Shown here: positions 21,701 to 30,928 of the stretch, piece by piece
How the letters are laid out: each line of letters begins with the position of its first letter
How positions within the stretch are numbered: position 1 is the first letter of the stretch
Program-made: the position numbers and the translations under genes
Source of the DNA: Allomyces arbusculus
Taxonomy: Eukaryota > Blastocladiomycota > Blastocladiomycetes > Blastocladiales > Blastocladiaceae
Direction: 5' to 3'
NCBI GenBank assembly: GCA_027604705.1
Contig: JADHYV010000001.1
Span: 1-64,000 of the forward strand
Length of the DNA stretch: 64,000 nt
The notes under the pieces: model-generated
Database searches by the model: none
Told to the model about the DNA's origin: nothing
Seen by the model: only the letters and a program-made list of their open reading frames with translations

Positions 21701-22148
21701 AGCGTTGGATCCCGCGACTCAACTCTCCTTCTCTACCCACCGCGTAGCGCAAAACAACATTGCCCTCTCGCTCGAAGTCGGCTCCGCCTACGCCGTACAA
21801 GTCTCGCTGATCCAGATCCCGGCCTTGATCGCCTACAGCTGGTACGTCCAGCCCGCGGCCGTCTTCACCATGGTCTTCCCGCAATTCGACATGTACACGA
21901 TCTTCTTTGCCGTGTTCCTGCTGTGCTGGATCTACATCGAGGGCAAGACCAACTACTTCAAAGGGTCGATCTTGTCACTCGCGTACGTCGTCCTGATTGC
22001 CGCGTTCTTCTTTGCGACGCGCGTCAAGCGGCCGGGGAACGCGCCGATGGGGTGGACGCCCACGGCGGCCATGGAGGTGGTCGAGGCCGTGGTGGGGCAT
22101 GTGGAGTGGCATCGGCCGGCGGTGCCGTGGGCGGCGTGGTGGGGATGA
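18783..22148 (+). CDS. VNX1: Vacuolar cation/H+ exchanger, VNX1-like
   Basis: Four exons (18783-20969, 21039-21176, 21250-21667, 21748-22148) give 1047 aa. The first 350 residues are hydrophilic, with Arg/His and acidic patches. A conserved block (RLWKHALYKKTRGIDRATE) precedes two membrane segments, then the exchanger core with two Na/Ca exchanger domains. The signature helices are GAVLNASFGSIVEVILYCLA with SVIGTLLGCLLLLPGLSMIAGG, and LGVTLFAIVPSITEFVNAIAFA with NNIALSLEVGSAYAVQ. The length, N-terminal extension and central Cys-rich loop (KCRSCIGAECHGC) match fungal Vnx1, a low-affinity vacuolar Na+(K+)/H+ antiporter, better than the short Ca2+ exchanger Vcx1. Substrate choice is by family only. 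Residues near 295 carry a small tandem duplication (PGALRPS twice). Confidence 0.9.
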   Translation: MSSASPDDPDAAASASASTPAQAAPTSAMAEPALAELRTLINQDPTLRGMGPRVLIDDVDDDEQDEPRLVSLPEHPDEQDVHDRSGRHPHRRAVPSSRPHGSYSPRKHPASPRANSTDADLQARRTRLARGPSRASTGDRTSLVSASALSAASPRSLPVPSSSAAARRHSATPDLMEPRQRSHHRRVRRPRGSRVAPDGDEAGNETGLTDDEASDGSDLSSFSAASGPSAQPMTVRERQTLINTEHPFGLRLWKHALYKKTRGIDRATEQDVRARVTSPFLSPGLLASPPGALRPSPGALRPSRASSMHGGASDVDFDLDAPFTPGSPFPMSADMGATAEPIAVASPTSPVPFFSIANLLWATVFGLPLAIAYFAAAIIVLCGSLGGARLYSRRLFALSGYWLWPFGRDIHRLVAARPKPPTSWSLVHWWHAAVVTVIAAPMHVVGMTISWLVVYYVPMAKVLAITLHHTLTNPLALAFDHVELVEAMTCNTSVRSSTTASGGRDSGADVSPDDAVRVHFEHLSDEDEATAAARPLLADRAPVDPAAAVPTTELLICVCRSGGLRYYKFTVEGINIFFVNLIPFVLYVLLDGFVLGDTYGLAHPSLLFVLCLLATVPLAYFIGMAVASISAQSSPAIGAVLNASFGSIVEVILYCLALRQGKAELVEGSVIGTLLGCLLLLPGLSMIAGGIRCDQQIFNAKSAGVTNTMLIMTLIAAFTPTLFYQIYGTVRDTSACSYVARGLDSDLKRSEQFDLKCRSCIGAECHGCAMVARPVEHDKVFQEAVLPLSYFCALILPLVRSHRLVPNIDRHNLIYHPPSRQPGLHNWPRLLAQNAPQAHLQHGRACRCCDPRRAPDPTHCRRHTEHAHAATKRRRVGCAVRSLGPHGRTRSGRARRARVESARKCYGPDPVHDFVFADCRAAREHRGNGYGRPALAGEVFGGHAVCNCAVDHRVCERDCVCVYVGPLLLVPPGALDPATQLSFSTHRVAQNNIALSLEVGSAYAVQVSLIQIPALIAYSWYVQPAAVFTMVFPQFDMYTIFFAVFLLCWIYIEGKTNYFKGSILSLAYVVLIAAFFFATRVKRPGNAPMGWTPTAAMEVVEAVVGHVEWHRPAVPWAAWWG

Positions 22149-22197
22149 GCGTGGGGAAAGTGCGGTGAGTCGGGCGGGTTGTGGCGGTTTGCGTGCG

Positions 22198-22602
22198 TCA
22201 AGGCCTGTTTGCATTCGCATTTGCTTTTATACAGATACACGTGTATACACGTTTGGATTGGGAGCGGGCCGGAGGATGTCCAATGCATGACTTGATACGA
22301 GCAGAGGGTGATCGGACGAGCAAAGCAACATGCTGGTTCGCGACAGACATGATAGCGGCCAGCACATCGGCAAGGGAAAATTGCACAAACATTACCACAA
22401 ATGCGGGCAGAAACACTTGGAGCGAACCGAACAATGCGTCCGAGTCCCACTGGACCGATTCGAAAAACGCAGAGGGAACGTCCACGTTTTGGAAAATGAT
22501 GCCAACAATGAGCAGATTGAAGCGTGGAATATCAGCCGTTGGATTCGTGCGAGACGCGGACTTGTGATTCCCAAGAGTAACTGCGAGAGTCTCTTGCAGC
22601 AT
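22198..22602 (-). CDS. Possible fragment of a membrane protein
   Basis: A 134-codon minus-strand frame whose first 85 residues look like real membrane protein: LLIVGIIFQNVDVPSAFF, then LQVFLPAFVVMFVQFSLADVLAAIMS. The last part is unconvincing. The pattern vaguely recalls C-terminal membrane regions of large zoosporic-fungus surface proteins, but I cannot assign a family. Nothing convincing continues it on the upstream side. It may be an exon of an unrecognised gene or the remnant of one. Confidence 0.25.
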   Translation of the reverse strand: MLQETLAVTLGNHKSASRTNPTADIPRFNLLIVGIIFQNVDVPSAFFESVQWDSDALFGSLQVFLPAFVVMFVQFSLADVLAAIMSVANQHVALLVRSPSARIKSCIGHPPARSQSKRVYTCICIKANANANRP

Positions 22603-23379
22603 GATAACGTTGTTGGTCGTGAGCGCGTCCAGCCAATCTCAGGTGAAGCTACGACGTGCTCCATGATTTAACGAGCCATGGCGTTGCGGGCTGGTCCTCT
22701 GGCCGAATACGTGATAAGGTCCAATATCGTATGTGCTTCGAGGCCAGCGTGCCATGGGATACGACAGAAATGGCTGGGAAGAAATGGCTCGAGTGTCCGG
22801 TCGATGTTCTTTGACGCGCCGTGGAGCGACGGTCGAGGAAGCACAAATGGGTCGAGAGAATAACATTGGCGAAGCTGAACAGGTTCTTGACGCTGTTCGT
22901 GGTTGGTCGTGGTTGGAGAGAGAAGGGACAAAAAATACTATCCAACTGTTCGTGTTCATCTTTGTGTGGTGATTTCTGCTGAGTTCATTTCTGTGCTGAC
23001 GTTTTGGACAAGCCCTGAGTGTTGTCTCTTGCATTTTCGGCGCGGCCCTGTCTTGCCCCTGCTGTGGGCCTGACGTGCCGCACAGCCCACCATGGTGCAT
23101 GACATTCCGGCCAGCACGCGGAATGATATTGGCCGGCGGTGTCGTGGAAGGGCCGTTTGGCTTTGTCTGACGTTGTAAGCTGGTCCGTTTGGCATCGCAT
23201 TTGCACTCAACACTTCACGTTTGGGTTGGTAACGAGACGATTTGCGTTCAAAAACGATGGTTTTCAATTGCAAGAAACGAAACGAGGAGAGCGAGGAGGG
23301 CGAGGAGATCGAGAGGAAGGATGAGGAAGCAGAGACCGTTAAGTAAAAGTAGGCGAGAAAGCGCGGATTGCGACGTTGG
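22603..23379. other. No recognisable gene
   Basis: Mixed-composition spacer with only short frames. No repeats or RNA genes seen. Confidence 0.4.
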
Positions 23380-23577
23380 TTACATTGGCGGCACGGGCAT
23401 CTTGACGCGTCGGCGCCGACGCTGGTCCAGTGGAATAAGCGGATAGCCGGGCGTGGCGAGGAGGTATGCGCGCATGACGGGTGCAACGTGGGCCGGGAAG
23501 AGGGCGGGCTGCCCCGCGACGAGGCTCACCGGCACGAGCACGGTTATATCGGGAGATGGCATCGAGGAGGAGGGCAT
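23380..23577 (-). CDS. Small unknown protein, 65 aa
   Basis: An intronless ATG frame with strongly GC-biased third positions like the housekeeping genes around it. The product has a short hydrophobic N-terminal half (ITVLVPVSLVAG, then PALFPAHVAPVMRAYLLATPG) and a basic patch RRRRRVK before the C-terminal MPVPPM. The size, lack of acidic residues and apolar stretch would suit a small mitochondrial or membrane subunit, but I recognise no family. It could also be the last exon of a longer gene. It lies 246 bp downstream of the syntaxin-18 stop, same strand. Confidence 0.4.
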   Translation of the reverse strand: MPSSSMPSPDITVLVPVSLVAGQPALFPAHVAPVMRAYLLATPGYPLIPLDQRRRRRVKMPVPPM

Positions 23578-23823
23578 TGTTGCGAAGAAATGGCGTCGTT
23601 GTTGGTCGTGCCGCTGCAGGCGGAATCAAAGTCGAGATGGGTGATCGGGAGAGCGGAGAGCGAGAGCCCAAGCGTATCGCTCACGGTGGCGGTGCGAGGT
23701 GTGATGATCTGAGAGTGCACAACAGCGCGAGCCCGAACACGATCGCAATCTCCAGGTGCTGTCTCGGGTGCAAGAACAAAGAGATAAAGACAAAACCGCT
23801 ATGCATTTCTCCCCTCCGCGCGC

Positions 23824-25277
23824 TCAGCCGGCATACCAATCCAAAAACAGTAGCGTAAACGACAACACGAGCACCATGACCAAAAACCAGAGCCGTGCGC
23901 CCTTGGCGGCCTCGCGCGCCTGGACGAGCTGTGCATTGCCCTCACACACCTGGTCGGTCTGCTGCGCAGCCTCCTCAAACAGCGTCTCAATCGCCGTTTG
24001 CTGTGAGGCCAAGTGCTGCGCGATATCGGCCTGCAACTGCGCAATCGTGAGCAGCGACTGCTCAGCTGCCTTGATCTCGTCAAGCTTGCTTGCGTACTGC
24101 TCGAGCAAGGCGCGGTTCTCGCGCTCGAGTTCCTGCACCGTGTGCGTGCCAAGCGCGGAGACGCTCGAGGTCGGGCTGCTACTGGTGGGGTCGAGTAGAT
24201 CGGCGCTGTTGACTGTGGTGGATGGGACAGTCGATGGCGCAAACTGGAGCGTCGAGGTAAGCGAGTTGATGGTGCCCGCCGGTGAGCGATCCCTAATTTG
24301 GCAGGAACTGGTCAGGAAAAGGACGGTGACGGAAGACGAGAAGAGAGAGGGGCGGCGAGACGACGCACATAGCAAGCAAATCCATATCCTTGGCCAGTCG
24401 CTTTTCCTGGAGCCGTCGTTGTGCCGACGACACCTTGAGCAAGCGGTGATTGAGCGTCCAAACCATCGACTCGTAGTGCGTAAGCAAGATCTCCTGGTGC
24501 GCGGTCGTGGTCTTGTCGAGGTCATTGACGCCGAGGAATGCAGCGAAGCCACCTTGCTTGGTCGCCTTGGCGGTATCGTGCTCTTTCCGCTCGCGACCTT
24601 TGGCAAAACGTCAAAAATGAGAAATAGGACAAAGCTCGAGCCGAAAGGGGAGGGGGGGGGGGAATGGGGAAGGGAGGAAACCAGCGTACTCAGCGTCGCT
24701 TCCATTCGTCGAATATTGTCGCGACAACGGCCCAACAACAGAGCACACTGCGTGTCGAGCGCCTCGCGCTCTGCGTGCGTCATCTTTGCGGGTAGCGACA
24801 TCGAGAACCCCATGACCGTCATCGTGACGACTTTGGCCGGTGATCGCTCGACCGGACCAAACGGATCCGAGGATAATTCGAGCGCAGCCGAGCCCAGTCC
24901 AAGGTACCCACGGCGCGCCTGGTGGATCAGCTTGGCCAGATCAGCCAGGTCTGTTGCCTGTTGGGCCACGAATGAGTTTGTCGTGCATGGAGGCTGACAA
25001 CGAGGCCGAGGCCGCGTACAATGCCCGTGACCTCGACCAAGAACGGATCTCTTGGCTCGGTTGCGTCTGTGGCCGTATTGTTGCTGCTTGTTGCGGTTCC
25101 ATTTGCGGGCGATGCTACTGCTGCTGCTGCCGCCGCGGCGCGCACGGCATCGTTTGCCCGAAGGCCTGCGGCGCTATGGCGGCGCACAACAGGCGGCAAA
25201 ATGTCGAGCCGGTTCTTGGCAGTGCCACCGGGCGAGGCCTCGGACGCGCATTTCCAAAACTCGCGCGTAATATCCAT
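23824..25277 (-). CDS. UFE1: Syntaxin-18/Ufe1-type Qa-SNARE of the ER
   Basis: Four exons (25277-25020, 24957-24690, 24597-24369, 24292-23824) give 407 aa. Syntaxin-18/Ufe1 is the ER Qa-SNARE for Golgi-to-ER retrograde fusion. The N-terminus MDITREFWKC resembles the syntaxin-18 start. Helical Habc-like regions follow (HQARRGYLGL, HYESMVWTLNHRLLKVSSAQRRLQEKRLAKDMDL spans one). The SNARE helix runs from ELERENRALLEQY to EGNAQLVQAREAAKGAR, and the protein ends in a single membrane anchor with FTLLFLDWYAG, almost identical to the vertebrate ending. The second intron holds a long purine/pyrimidine run (G-rich on the plus strand, about 24646-24680). Confidence 0.9.
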
Positions 25278-25770
25278 GGTGCCGTTGCCGCGTGCGGCCG
25301 CTGCAGCAAGTTGGTGCGCGTGTGCTTGAAGGTTGTCGGCTTGAAATCGCGTCGCCGAAGCAAAAAATCATCGTTCCTTTATGTTTGAGGAGGCCAGGGT
25401 TTGGCCAGGTTATGCACTGCCAACGCGCATTTGAGTCACTGCGACAACAGACTGGACCCCCTTGCGCTTGCTCGTTTTGCTTGCTCACCATGGCGAGGTG
25501 CGCCAGCGCGCATCCAACCACGACGAGCACGACGACCAACCAGAGGACTTCCAGCAATTGAGGTTCCGAGACCGTAATTCGTGTGGGCGATTTCGGCCTG
25601 CTCTTTGACCGCCATCTCGACCACCAACTCGACCACCAACTCGACCACCACCTCGAACTCGACCGGCGCCGCGTGTGAGTCCGCGGCCATCAGTGACTCA
25701 GACCCCCCCCCCCTCAACCACGGCCCAAGCGACTGACCCGTCCCTGCCCATCGCACCGTCACGCTCATCC
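25278..25770. promoter_or_regulatory. Divergent promoter region syntaxin-18 / Mte1-like
   Basis: Spacer of about 490 bp between outward-facing starts. It contains a 12-bp tandem repeat at 25616-25656 and a run of ten C near 25706-25715. No TATA box seen. Confidence 0.4.
25616..25656 (+). repeat. 12-bp tandem repeat, about 3 copies
   Basis: CTCGACCACCAA occurs twice exactly, then once with a final mismatch, then a partial copy. It lies in the spacer between the syntaxin-18 and Mte1-like genes. Confidence 0.7.
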
Positions 25771-26329
25771 ATGGAGGCCTACACGGTCCAGTACCGCGTT
25801 AAGTCCAAGAAGCAGAGCAAGTACCTCGACGGACTTGTGCATTGGTGGCCCGACGTGCCGAGGGTGCGCCGTCCAGCATGTTTCGACAATGCCACCCTCC
25901 CTGCAAGTTGGCGGAAAATTAACGGTGGAGAACGACCTCCAGGCGATGCTGATCGAGGAAAAGGGCCGCAGGATTGAAACGTACGATGGCCAGACACGAC
26001 AGGTTGGGTTGAGACGTTTGCTGACTCTGACCGTCACGCACACCAGGTTCGACATCCCGCGCCAAGTTCTCGCACCGCAGTCCGAAATCGAATCTCGGCT
26101 TCACTACATTATTATCGATCAACCGCACAATGCCGCAGCCCAGCTGGCCGTCGCCGCAGCAGCGCCGCCCCCATCACGACCAGTAATGATCACGGCGACG
26201 CCGTTTGGCCGAGCCGGATCCGGTGGTTTACTAGTACCCGCACCCACAACGCCCGTTCCTGTCGGCATGCGGCGCATTGGCTTAAGCTCGACCCGCAATG
26301 GCGCGGCACCAGCGGTACATTTCGTTTGA
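25771..26329 (+). CDS. Solo DUF2439 protein, Mte1/Dbl2-like
   Basis: Three exons (25771-25836, 25877-25980, 26047-26329) give 150 aa. The N-terminus YTVQYRVKSKKQSKYLDGL followed by GKLTVENDLQAMLIEEKGRRIET and a hydrophobic strand (RLHYIIID) fits the DUF2439 domain, whose usual outline is Y.V.YT..K.KK.K.W.DG.L, then a strand-turn LYDD.G..ID. The rest is Pro/Ala-rich and ends with MRRIGLSSTR. Yeast Mte1 and fission-yeast Dbl2 carry this domain and act with FANCM-type helicases (Mph1, Fml1) in D-loop processing. The first intron is only 40 bp and its borders are the least certain. The same domain starts the next gene, 117 bp downstream on the same strand. Confidence 0.65.
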
Positions 26330-26446
26330 CGCTGTACCATTTTATAATCTTAATGCTCACCTCAACTGTGTCGTTTCTCCAAGTTCCGAACACCGCTATT
26401 ACGGTCCCGCTCCAGCATAGCGGCGCCCGAGCCGCCAGTCCCGACC

Positions 26447-29400
26447 ATGCCACGCGTCAAGTTTATTGTGCTTTGGACCGACCAAAAGCAAAAGAAGCAC
26501 AAGACGTGGAACGACGGTCACTGCGTCCTCACTGAGAACGGCAAGCTCGTGCTCTACTCGGAAAACGACCGCCGGCTCGACAGTCTCTTTTGCAAAAAGT
26601 TGCCGCAGGTCGGCGACGAGCTCGAGTTGGATTTTCACCTGGTCACGATCTCGGAGGTCGTTGGCGCTGATCACGGCGTCACGGCGGCCGTGGCTGTCGC
26701 ACAGCCTGCTTTACCACCACCGGCTGCGCGCGCGCCAGGTCTGGACGTGTCACCGGCTCTACCGCCGGGTCGTATTCAGTGGCCCAAGTTCTCGACGCCG
26801 CTGAAGACAGCTGGGAGCGGTGGACGTGCCAACAGTGGACAAGCAGCAACTCGTGTCGATTCTTTGGGTTCCGACCAGACGTCGGTCGAGACACAGGCTG
26901 CACCTGCTTTGCGGCGCGTACCTGCTCAACGCACCCCTTTGCTCGACGCGGGACCCACATTGACCGCAGAAGGTGGATCCACCCGCGACACGATGGAAGT
27001 TGCGGCCCGCTCGCAGTCAAAGAAGCTGTCGGCGCCCGCAACGAACCGGAAATCGCCCAGAACTGCTGCACCTGCCGACGCCTTGGAGCTCGCGACGCCA
27101 TACCCGAGTGGCTCGTCGTGTAGGGCCCAGTTTCACCAGCTGCCGACGCCGTCGACTGCCGAGAAACCGTTATCAGATAGTGGTCTTTCGATTGGACGAC
27201 CACCGCGCAAGATTTTGCGGCCGTCGTCGGTGCGCTCCATGAAGGATTTGGCGCAGTCACCGCGCCCACCGTCGCCGCCAGTGCATTTCGAAATAATGGA
27301 CGCTGCTCCGCACGTGCCGGCGCCTGTCGCGCCACCCCCTCAGGTGCCCGTACCACGTCCACCCCCTCATGTTCCCCCGCCTCCTGGACCGAATCCGCTA
27401 ATGGCCGAGTATTCGGCGAGAACCAACACCTCTACCGTGTTCCAGCGCACGGGTGCGGCCGCAGCACCTCCAGCTCAACAGCACTCGGCTGTTTCACGTC
27501 CTGCAGCGACCTCAGCACCGAGTCCTGGTTCAGCTGCCGTTCGTGCTCCCGGCTTTCCTGCTCGCTCCCCCGTCCCGGTGCCGCACGGTCCCCCCGCAAA
27601 TCAGGCAGGGTCTGCACCACCATCACCAGCAGCAGCAGCTCCTGTGACTCGCCCGCCGCTGCGTATTGACACGATCCGGCGTGCCCCTGCGCGCGCCGGC
27701 GCGAGCAACGGCAACGACGCCGAGTCGCGGCAAATTGTTTCGTTTACGCCCAAGTCGCTTAAGTTTCGTGCCCTGCACCGCAAGCCGCAGCGGCTTCTCA
27801 AGCTGCCCGACACGTTCCCGACCGTCCAGCAGTACCGCACGCTGCTCACGTCGGCCGTCTACGAGTCGCTGCAGGCGCAGGTCGCATCGGTCGCCAACGA
27901 CTACTTTCGTGTCTACAATGCCCTCACGAACAATGGCAAGACCCAAGTCGACCCGGATACGTTGGAGGCGGCCGTGCGCAGGAAGGGGATCGCACTGCAC
28001 ACGGGTGTCAAGGTCACGCGCGCGTTTGGCAGTCTGTCGCTGATTCTCGGTGGCAAGTATGGGTCGTATGGCAAGGACGATTTGTGGGTCGTCGCAACTA
28101 CGCCGTATTTTGGCTACGCGACGTTTTTGCGCTCGACATTCTTTGGCGTCTCGCAGCTCTCGGTCGATGTCGCGCCGCTCAACCAGCCCATGAACCTGTC
28201 GCAAGACTCGTTGTACTTTGCGATTCGGCTGTTTACGTGCAACGAGCTCTCGCAGGTGGCCAACCTCGAGTCGTTTGGACCGCAGACGACGCCGGCGTTC
28301 CCGCTGCTGCTCAACTACGCAAAGAACGCGCCGCCGCCCGACTCGGTCATGGCTGATTTTGTGCCCGAAATTTCTGACGACGAGTACTACGACATTGCCC
28401 ACCGGCTCGCGGTTCAGTATGCGCTCAACGAAGGCCAAACGGCCGTCTTGATGTCGTGGGCGCGCAAACTCAAGACGCAGCCTACCTCGGTCACACTCGT
28501 GCACGGGGTGTTTGGGTCGGGCAAGAGTCACCTGGTCACGGTGCTCGTGCTCTTCTTTTCTGTAGTCCTCGCTCGGCGGCTCGCCGCAGCAACAGCCAGT
28601 GGAGGTGGGGCATCCGACGCGGTCGCGGCCGACTACCGCGTGCTCGTATCGAGCAACACCAACGTGGCCGTCGACCGCATTCTCGAGGGCCTCCTCGGTA
28701 AAGGGTTCAGCGACTTTGTGCGAGTCGGCAACCTCAAGAAAATGTCCAAGCTCGTGCTCCCGCACGCGGCCGCCAACAAAAACCAGGAGGGGTTGCGCGA
28801 CTTGGGCGAGCAGCTCGCGCGCGCCACGTCGGACCGCGACCGCGACCTCATCAGAACGGCCATGGAACGGCTCGGCGGGAACCATCTCGCCCGCGCACGC
28901 GTCGTCGGCGCAACCTGTCTCGCGACCCTGCTGGAGTGCATGGATCAGGAACGGTTCGGCATGGTTATTCTCGACGAGTGTTCGCAAATGACCGAGCCGC
29001 TGTCGCTGTTGCCGTTGCGGCTCGGCGCCAAGCATGTGGTCTGTGTCGGTGACCCAAAACAGTTGCCGCCGACGCTCGAGTCGGACTGCCCGCACGGTGA
29101 CCATTTGGAAAAGACAATTTTCGAGCGGCTGGCTCGTGCAGGTTGTCCCGTGCAGGTGCTCCGAGAGCAGTACCGGTGCCACGAGGACATTTCGGCGATT
29201 GCCAACTCGCTCTTCTACGACGGCCACTTGATCAATGGCACGCACGTGCCGAACGGCATCGACAACTTGCCGACGGTCGTGTTTGTCGATGTTTCGGGCA
29301 CCGAGCAGCGGTGCAGCCGCACCAACAGCTTCTACAATGTCGCCGAGGCGCGCGAGCTCGTGCACTTCTACCACATCCTGACGCACGGGCCCGGGCGCAA

Positions 29401-30928
29401 CGCGCTGCCGGGCGTACCGCGACTGCACGTGCCGGCAAGCGATGTCGGCATCATCACGCTCTACCGCGGCCAAGTCGAGGCGCTGCGCGGCATGCTTAAG
29501 GAACCCGGCGGCAGCGCCCTCGGTCTCGCGCCCGTGCGGCACAGTACTGGTGTTGACGACGAAACGGACGGTTACGATACGGTGACCGTCAACACGGTCG
29601 ATGCCTTCCAAGGGTCCGAAAAGCGCGTGATTCTCGTTTCGTGCGTGCGGTCGGCCAATGTCGGATTTTCCGACGACGCGCGCCGGATCAATGTCATGCT
29701 TACTCGCGCGCGACACCATCTTGTCATGTTTGGACACCGTGCGCTCCTGTCGCGCAGCCCTCTCTGGGCGCAGGTCTTGCAACGGTGCCATTGCGTCTCG
29801 GCGCGCGAATTTCGCGGGATGATTCCGCGCATGGTCGCGGCGCACGATTGGCAGGAGACGGTTGTGGACGATGGTGGAGATGAGAGCGACGATTTCGTGA
29901 CGTCGCCACGGCGGCACCGGCCAGTGCCGGGTCCCGTTCTCTCTCCCGCTCCGGCACCACCTCGTGTGCTCCGTCCCGCGGATCCTCCGGCACATGGTCC
30001 ATTGCTGCGCACCAAGAAGCGTCATGCCGAGGACGCCGACGACGACAAGGAACCGTCGCTGGCACGAAAGCGACCGCGCGAGTCTTTTTTCATGGACCCT
30101 ACCGAGAGCGACTCGGACCACGATCGCGACGAGCCGCTTGCCGCCGCTGTGCCGCAACTCTCCACGGCCAACCCGCCACGTACTGTACTGCGTCCAACCG
30201 CGATCAAAAACCTCGAAACCGACTTGTTCCCCGAGGACGTGGTCATGGACGAGGCACCAGAATTGCCCGAAATGCCAAGTGCCACGTTCCAGGACGACGG
30301 GTTCGACGACGAAATGTTCCTAGCAATTCCGACGCCGCGCGAGCCCGCACCACCGGTCGCGGACGCGGCCGAGTGGGATGCTGCCGCCGTCGAGTGGGAT
30401 GCCGATGCGGCACCGCACGTGGATGCGGGCAGGGACGCACTTATGACCGATTTCGACGCAGCTGCTCTGCCACCGCACCCAGCGGGCATGGGGGACGCCA
30501 TCGTGGAGGACCCGGTCCTGGAGCCGGATGCATCATTGCACAATCGTGCCGCTCCACCGGTCCAAACCTCCGCTGCTGCCGACGCGCCGACGAATTGGGA
30601 GGCCGAGCTCGACACGTGGATGCATGAGGACGACCCATTATCGCCTGCCCGGACGACGGCCGCAGATCATGGTGCCGACATGGGGTGGGAGGCCGAGGCC
30701 GACGCGTGGATGCGTGATGTTGGAAACCCTGGTACGTTGACTTTTGAGTTCTTTATAATTACCTCCGCTGCGAAACTGACATCGCCCTCGAACCATCCAT
30801 CAGTTGACCCCGTCACTCCCGCCGCCCCTGTTGTTTCTGCGACCGTCACCAGCACCGCTGCAACTCCTGGTGACGACACGGATTGGGATGAATTGGAGCG
30901 CATGTATGCCGGGATGGGCAGTGAGTGA
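26447..30928 (+). CDS. ZGRF1: ZGRF1-like DUF2439 plus superfamily 1 helicase
   Basis: The frame runs 1493 codons without a stop, but 30732-30803 is a probable 72-bp intron (GTACGT..CAG, unlike codon use), leaving 1469 aa. Residues 1-75 are DUF2439 (FIVLWTDQKQKKHKTWNDG, LYSENDRRLDSLF). A Pro-rich linker reaches about 430. The UPF1/DNA2-like helicase spans about 590-1130: GVFGSGKSH near 688, LDECSQMTEP near 841, GDPKQLPPT near 867, QYRCHEDI near 907, VDAFQGSEKR near 1050, NVMLTRARHH near 1083. DECSQMTEP is typical of vertebrate ZGRF1, a 5'-3' helicase promoting RAD51-dependent recombination repair. No GRF zinc finger is visible. The C-terminal 350 residues are acidic, with a repeated WEAExDxWM motif (two copies) and a related WDELERMYAGM at the end. 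Confidence 0.88.
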   Translation: MPRVKFIVLWTDQKQKKHKTWNDGHCVLTENGKLVLYSENDRRLDSLFCKKLPQVGDELELDFHLVTISEVVGADHGVTAAVAVAQPALPPPAARAPGLDVSPALPPGRIQWPKFSTPLKTAGSGGRANSGQAATRVDSLGSDQTSVETQAAPALRRVPAQRTPLLDAGPTLTAEGGSTRDTMEVAARSQSKKLSAPATNRKSPRTAAPADALELATPYPSGSSCRAQFHQLPTPSTAEKPLSDSGLSIGRPPRKILRPSSVRSMKDLAQSPRPPSPPVHFEIMDAAPHVPAPVAPPPQVPVPRPPPHVPPPPGPNPLMAEYSARTNTSTVFQRTGAAAAPPAQQHSAVSRPAATSAPSPGSAAVRAPGFPARSPVPVPHGPPANQAGSAPPSPAAAAPVTRPPLRIDTIRRAPARAGASNGNDAESRQIVSFTPKSLKFRALHRKPQRLLKLPDTFPTVQQYRTLLTSAVYESLQAQVASVANDYFRVYNALTNNGKTQVDPDTLEAAVRRKGIALHTGVKVTRAFGSLSLILGGKYGSYGKDDLWVVATTPYFGYATFLRSTFFGVSQLSVDVAPLNQPMNLSQDSLYFAIRLFTCNELSQVANLESFGPQTTPAFPLLLNYAKNAPPPDSVMADFVPEISDDEYYDIAHRLAVQYALNEGQTAVLMSWARKLKTQPTSVTLVHGVFGSGKSHLVTVLVLFFSVVLARRLAAATASGGGASDAVAADYRVLVSSNTNVAVDRILEGLLGKGFSDFVRVGNLKKMSKLVLPHAAANKNQEGLRDLGEQLARATSDRDRDLIRTAMERLGGNHLARARVVGATCLATLLECMDQERFGMVILDECSQMTEPLSLLPLRLGAKHVVCVGDPKQLPPTLESDCPHGDHLEKTIFERLARAGCPVQVLREQYRCHEDISAIANSLFYDGHLINGTHVPNGIDNLPTVVFVDVSGTEQRCSRTNSFYNVAEARELVHFYHILTHGPGRNALPGVPRLHVPASDVGIITLYRGQVEALRGMLKEPGGSALGLAPVRHSTGVDDETDGYDTVTVNTVDAFQGSEKRVILVSCVRSANVGFSDDARRINVMLTRARHHLVMFGHRALLSRSPLWAQVLQRCHCVSAREFRGMIPRMVAAHDWQETVVDDGGDESDDFVTSPRRHRPVPGPVLSPAPAPPRVLRPADPPAHGPLLRTKKRHAEDADDDKEPSLARKRPRESFFMDPTESDSDHDRDEPLAAAVPQLSTANPPRTVLRPTAIKNLETDLFPEDVVMDEAPELPEMPSATFQDDGFDDEMFLAIPTPREPAPPVADAAEWDAAAVEWDADAAPHVDAGRDALMTDFDAAALPPHPAGMGDAIVEDPVLEPDASLHNRAAPPVQTSAAADAPTNWEAELDTWMHEDDPLSPARTTAADHGADMGWEAEADAWMRDVGNPGTLTFEFFIITSAAKLTSPSNHPSVDPVTPAAPVVSATVTSTAATPGDDTDWDELERMYAGMGSE

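Noticed and set aside
26330-26446. Possibility that the two DUF2439 genes are one gene joined by an intron
   Set aside because: The GT-AG pairs I tried do not keep the frame from the first gene into the second; two genes is the simpler reading, to be settled by RNA data.
27623-30157. 844-codon minus-strand frame opposite the ZGRF1-like helicase
   Set aside because: It is the antisense shadow of a well-supported helicase coding region in GC-rich DNA.
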